DNA of 64,000 nucleotides from Dyadobacter psychrophilus (GTDB lineage: Bacteria; Bacteroidota; Bacteroidia; Cytophagales; Spirosomataceae): positions 1,116,001 to 1,180,000 of the forward strand of contig NZ_FUZA01000001.1 of NCBI RefSeq assembly GCF_900167945.1, read 5' to 3'. The notes beneath the pieces were generated by a model. That model saw only the letters and a list, made by a program, of their open reading frames with translations. It was not told the origin of the DNA and made no database searches. A program made the translations under genes and the position numbers. Positions 61,535 to 64,000 of this stretch are shown here, piece by piece. Position 1 is the stretch's first letter. Each line of letters begins with the position of its first letter.

Positions 61535-61962
61535 CAGGCAATTTTGTCTACGCGCGTCTGGTGGCGGCCTCCTTCAAATTCCGTTGCCAAAAAAGCGCCT
61601 ACGCTTGCCAGTGCCGTTTCCAGTTCGATAAATCGAACGGGTATGCAAATAATATTTGCATCGTTATGCTGGCGTGCTAATGCTGCCAATGGCAAATCCC
61701 AAACCAATGCTGCGCGGATTCCCTGGTGCTTGTTGGCCGTAATGCACACACCCTGGCCGCTACCGCAAAGTAACACGCCTTTTTCAAACTCACCGCTTTC
61801 AACGCCGCTTGCAACAGGATGGGCAAAATCTGCATAATCAGCAGAGTCAGCACTGTATGTGCCGAAATCCTTCACTTCAAAACCATTCGTCGTTAACCAG
61901 TTAATGACCGGTTCCTTGTATGGAAAACCCGCGTGATCCGAACCGATAGCAATTTTTCTCAT
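61531..61962 (-). CDS. rpiB: ribose-5-phosphate isomerase B
   Basis: Pentose-phosphate enzyme of 143 residues interconverting ribose 5-phosphate and ribulose 5-phosphate. KIAIGSDHAGFPYKEPV, DFAHPVASGVESGEF, LLCGSGQGVCITANKHQGIRAAL and HNDANIICIP are the RpiB blocks, with the catalytic Cys in CGSGQG. I start at MRKIAIGSDHAG (61962); an upstream in-frame start at 61998 adds 12 residues. The 4-base overlap with the convergent gene is at the stop codons. Confidence 0.95.
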   Translation of the reverse strand: MRKIAIGSDHAGFPYKEPVINWLTTNGFEVKDFGTYSADSADYADFAHPVASGVESGEFEKGVLLCGSGQGVCITANKHQGIRAALVWDLPLAALARQHNDANIICIPVRFIELETALASVGAFLATEFEGGRHQTRVDKIAC

Positions 61963-62092
61963 TACTTTTTTGTTAATTGTAACCGTCTGCTTTATCACCA
62001 GCGACGGTTAAAGTTAATATTTTATATTTTTAATGAAGCAGGCAACAAAGTTACGATTATCTCCTTCAACAACTAAATTGAATATCCCGAAT

Positions 62093-62863
62093 ATGAGTGA
62101 AGAAGCAAAACCAACAAATGCTGAGTTAATAGATGTTTCCCTCATGAACCCCGCGGTTCCCGAAGATGAAAAGCGGATCAAAGAGGCTTTTGAAGACAGA
62201 AATTGGAATGAAATAAAGAGTGCGGATTCGTGGGTTGTATTTAAGGTTATGGCAGAGTTCGTCGAAGGTTTTGACAAGCTCGCCAAAATCGGACCCTGCG
62301 TTTCCATTTTCGGATCGGCAAGGACGCTTTCGGACAACCCACATTATAAAACGGCCGAAGATATTGCTGCCAAGCTGGTAAGACACGGTTATGGTGTTAT
62401 CACGGGCGGTGGGCCCGGGATTATGGAGGCCGGTAACAAAGGCGCACGGGAGCAGGGCGGAAAATCGGTTGGATTAAATATCAAACTCCCTTTTGAGCAA
62501 CACAGCAACATTTACATCGATCCCGACAAGAACATTAACTTCGATTTCTTTTTTGTGAGGAAAGTAATGTTCGTAAAATATTCACAGGGATTTATTGTCA
62601 TGCCGGGCGGTTTTGGAACATTGGATGAAATGTTTGAAGCGATGACTTTGATCCAAACCAAAAAAATCGGCCGCTTCCCTATCGTCCTGGTCGGGACCAG
62701 TTACTGGACCGGGCTGCTGGATTGGATTAAAGGAACCATGCTCACTGAAGGGAATATCAATCCCGAAGACCTCAAACTGATCAGCGTCGTGGACACACCC
62801 GATGAAGCCGTGAAAGTGATTGACAATTTCTACAACAAATACATGTTGAAACCCAACTTTTAA
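62093..62863 (+). CDS. LOG-family (TIGR00730) Rossmann-fold protein
   Basis: Protein of 256 residues of the lysine-decarboxylase-like family that mostly acts as cytokinin-riboside phosphoribohydrolase or nucleotide hydrolase. GPCVSIFGSARTLSDNPHY, VITGGGPGIMEAGNKGARE and VMPGGFGTLDEMFEAMTLIQ are the signatures. I start at MSEEAKPTNAELI (62093); an upstream in-frame start at 62033 would add 20 residues that look non-conserved. The substrate in this branch is not known. It is followed by a convergent gene 21 bases away. Confidence 0.9.
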   Translation: MSEEAKPTNAELIDVSLMNPAVPEDEKRIKEAFEDRNWNEIKSADSWVVFKVMAEFVEGFDKLAKIGPCVSIFGSARTLSDNPHYKTAEDIAAKLVRHGYGVITGGGPGIMEAGNKGAREQGGKSVGLNIKLPFEQHSNIYIDPDKNINFDFFFVRKVMFVKYSQGFIVMPGGFGTLDEMFEAMTLIQTKKIGRFPIVLVGTSYWTGLLDWIKGTMLTEGNINPEDLKLISVVDTPDEAVKVIDNFYNKYMLKPNF

Positions 62864-62884
62864 GCATTTAAATGGAGCCATATT

Positions 62885-63862
62885 TCAATCAAAACGAAGA
62901 TATGGCTCTATTTTTTTGATCATATTATCATCCAAGACCCGCACTTTCCTGAGATCGTCAACTACACGAAATGGTCCATGCTGGTGGCGAAAATTGATAA
63001 TGGCCGTGGTAATCCTTTTGTTTTTGAAATAGGAATGTTTTCCCAATTCCTCGACAGTTATGCTGTTAATGTTGATCTTTTTCGCTGCACTATTTACCTT
63101 GCCGTATCTGTGCAATTCCGACAGTGCCAGCGAATCCAGCCCGAAAATTTCCGCGTACTGATCCGTAGTATGAAACCCTCCTAATGCATCCCTGAATTTC
63201 AGAATGCGCATGGAAAGCTTACTTCCTATCCCACGCAGTTTAACAAGCTCCGTTGTATCGGCTGTATTGATATCAAACGGTGTAATAGCCGGTTGTGCAG
63301 GCCTGTTGAAGGTGGAATGAGTTGTTTTCCGGGTTTCCTTTAATGTTTCTGTTTTAGCATTGATTTTTTCCGGATTAGTTGTAGAAGCAAAAACAATGTG
63401 TTTTTCCAGCTTGTGAAACAGCTCGGACGGAAAATCGTAAATATTCAGCAAATCTTCTTTCTTACGAAATTTGCCGCCCTTACTACGGAACTTCTCAATT
63501 CGGTTTGCGAGGAAGGTCGGGATGCCCAGGGTTTCAAGTTCTTCAACGGACGCTGAATTAGGATCAAAATCGAAAAGTCGGATGGATTTTGGCGGCTTTT
63601 TGGTATACTGTTTTTTCGGAAATGGCTTGAATTTTCTGTTCCTGGACTGGTTCGCCTTTTCAAGCTCAATCGCCAGGCTATCCAGCATTTTAAGATTAAC
63701 GGGTTGTTTATCAATGGGAAGAACCGGAAGCAAAAACCGGCGGAAGATGAAAGGAAACCACAGTAACAACAAACAAAGCACCATGAGGACCAACGCGCCT
63801 CTTGCTTCCTTTTTTGAAATACGAAAATACGATTGCAGCAGATCTCTGATTTTACGAAACAT
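62885..63862 (-). CDS. helix-hairpin-helix protein with membrane anchor (ComEA-like)
   Basis: Protein of 325 residues. An N-terminal span (ALVLMVLCLLLLWFPFIFRRFLL, about 21-45) anchors it, a basic linker (KFKPFPKKQYTKKPPKSIR) follows, and three HhH units follow in turn: FDPNSASVEELETLGIPTFLANRI, FDINTADTTELVKLRGIGSKLSMRI and ININSITVEELGKHSYFKNKRI. HhH units bind DNA non-specifically; ComEA uses them for DNA uptake, but here the third and first units read like the Bacteroidota repeated version with unknown job. It is a single gene. Confidence 0.88.
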   Translation of the reverse strand: MFRKIRDLLQSYFRISKKEARGALVLMVLCLLLLWFPFIFRRFLLPVLPIDKQPVNLKMLDSLAIELEKANQSRNRKFKPFPKKQYTKKPPKSIRLFDFDPNSASVEELETLGIPTFLANRIEKFRSKGGKFRKKEDLLNIYDFPSELFHKLEKHIVFASTTNPEKINAKTETLKETRKTTHSTFNRPAQPAITPFDINTADTTELVKLRGIGSKLSMRILKFRDALGGFHTTDQYAEIFGLDSLALSELHRYGKVNSAAKKININSITVEELGKHSYFKNKRITTAIINFRHQHGPFRVVDDLRKVRVLDDNMIKKIEPYLRFD

Positions 63863-63919
63863 ATGTCAAAGCGATGAATTTTTATGCTTTGACGCTGGTT
63901 TCGGGATTTGGTCACAAAA

Positions 63920-63953
63920 AAGCTGCGAAGACGCTTCCGCATCTTCGCAGCTT
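63920..63953 (-). terminator. terminator of the gene entering from the right edge
   Basis: Twelve-base perfect arms (AAGCTGCGAAGA at 63920-63931 and its complement at 63942-63953), ten-base loop, then six T read on the minus strand. It lies 17 bases past the stop codon at 63971-63973. Confidence 0.85.
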
Positions 63954-63970
63954 GTGTATGTTAATTTATA

Positions 63971-64000
63971 TTATTGATTTACATAAACGCTTCCGCTGCT
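63971..64000 (-). CDS. 3' end of a gene extending beyond the window (partial)
   Basis: The minus strand reads SSGSVYVNQ and a TAA stop, directly before a strong minus-strand terminator. The terminator supports the view that a gene ends here, but nine codons do not allow identification. Confidence 0.5.
   Translation of the reverse strand, partial: SSGSVYVNQ

Noticed and set aside
1..64000. CRISPR arrays, tRNA or rRNA genes, complete insertion sequences, prophage
   Set aside because: No regular spacer repeats, cloverleaf sequences, transposase-like frames or phage structural proteins were seen on reading. A tRNAscan-type or profile search could still find weak cases.

Overview
The window looks like chromosomal DNA of a Bacteroidota member of the order Cytophagales, most like Dyadobacter or a close relative; the genus is my inference. 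The evidence is the nusB-ytxH-DUF1573-yajC-ybbR-coaE operon with a long NusB, the rbfA/LolE-type pair, GSCFA, DUF2911 and DUF6934 families, giant FtsX-like permeases ending in NPV.SL.SE, and a TANNTTTG-type promoter before rplU. No rRNA, tRNA, CRISPR array, complete insertion sequence or prophage was seen.

Layout. 1-4200 (minus): a D-Ala-D-Ala ligase that runs off the left edge, a NifU-type Fe-S protein, an Mrp ATPase and a GSCFA protein. 4261-7542 (plus): a DUF6934 protein and an unlisted 54-residue partner joined by ATGA overlaps to a GH16 glucanase, then dnaX, which carries a ten-A run. 7539-11228 (minus): the nusB-to-coaE housekeeping operon. 11473-13254: an ABC exporter. 13320-19340: a mutagenesis locus. 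An S24 (LexA-like) repressor is divergent from a Y-family polymerase and followed by a DnaE-type polymerase. Three GGA-N5-TCC sites lie in the divergent promoter, a higBA module sits between the polymerases, and a vapBC remnant with a 13-codon toxin stump abuts the repressor gene.

19478-28894: a lipoprotein, an M16 protease, DUF3820, pncB, an ABC-transporter gene remnant, a small XRE regulator, glyS, and a cluster of two paralogous lipoproteins plus a DUF6973-like lipoprotein. 29241-39485: membrane traffic, with two FtsX/MacB-like permeases, an MFS exporter, a ToxR-like membrane-bound regulator, a collapsed third permease, a large palindrome, a MacB-type ATPase and a TolC-like channel. 39647-43248: two beta-barrel proteins, an SGNH hydrolase and an FGGY kinase. 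43254-50310: recG, DUF2911, a winged-helix regulator with its membrane partner, dgkA, DUF1361, an SMP-30 protein and a thioredoxin-like protein. 50558-54209: rplU-rpmA, a second NifU protein, an unknown helical protein and a PaaE-like reductase. 54657-64000: a LacI-type regulator, an M1 aminopeptidase, a LolE-like permease, rbfA, a polytopic membrane protein, rpiB, a LOG-family protein, a helix-hairpin-helix protein and the last codons of one more gene.

The most interesting signals are the repressor-controlled two-polymerase mutasome with its operators and embedded toxin-antitoxin modules, the ten-A tract in dnaX that could yield a short gamma form, the DUF6934 two-protein module, the possible effector-like DUF6973 lipoprotein cluster, and the decayed permease next to a palindrome and an orphan ATPase/TolC pair.
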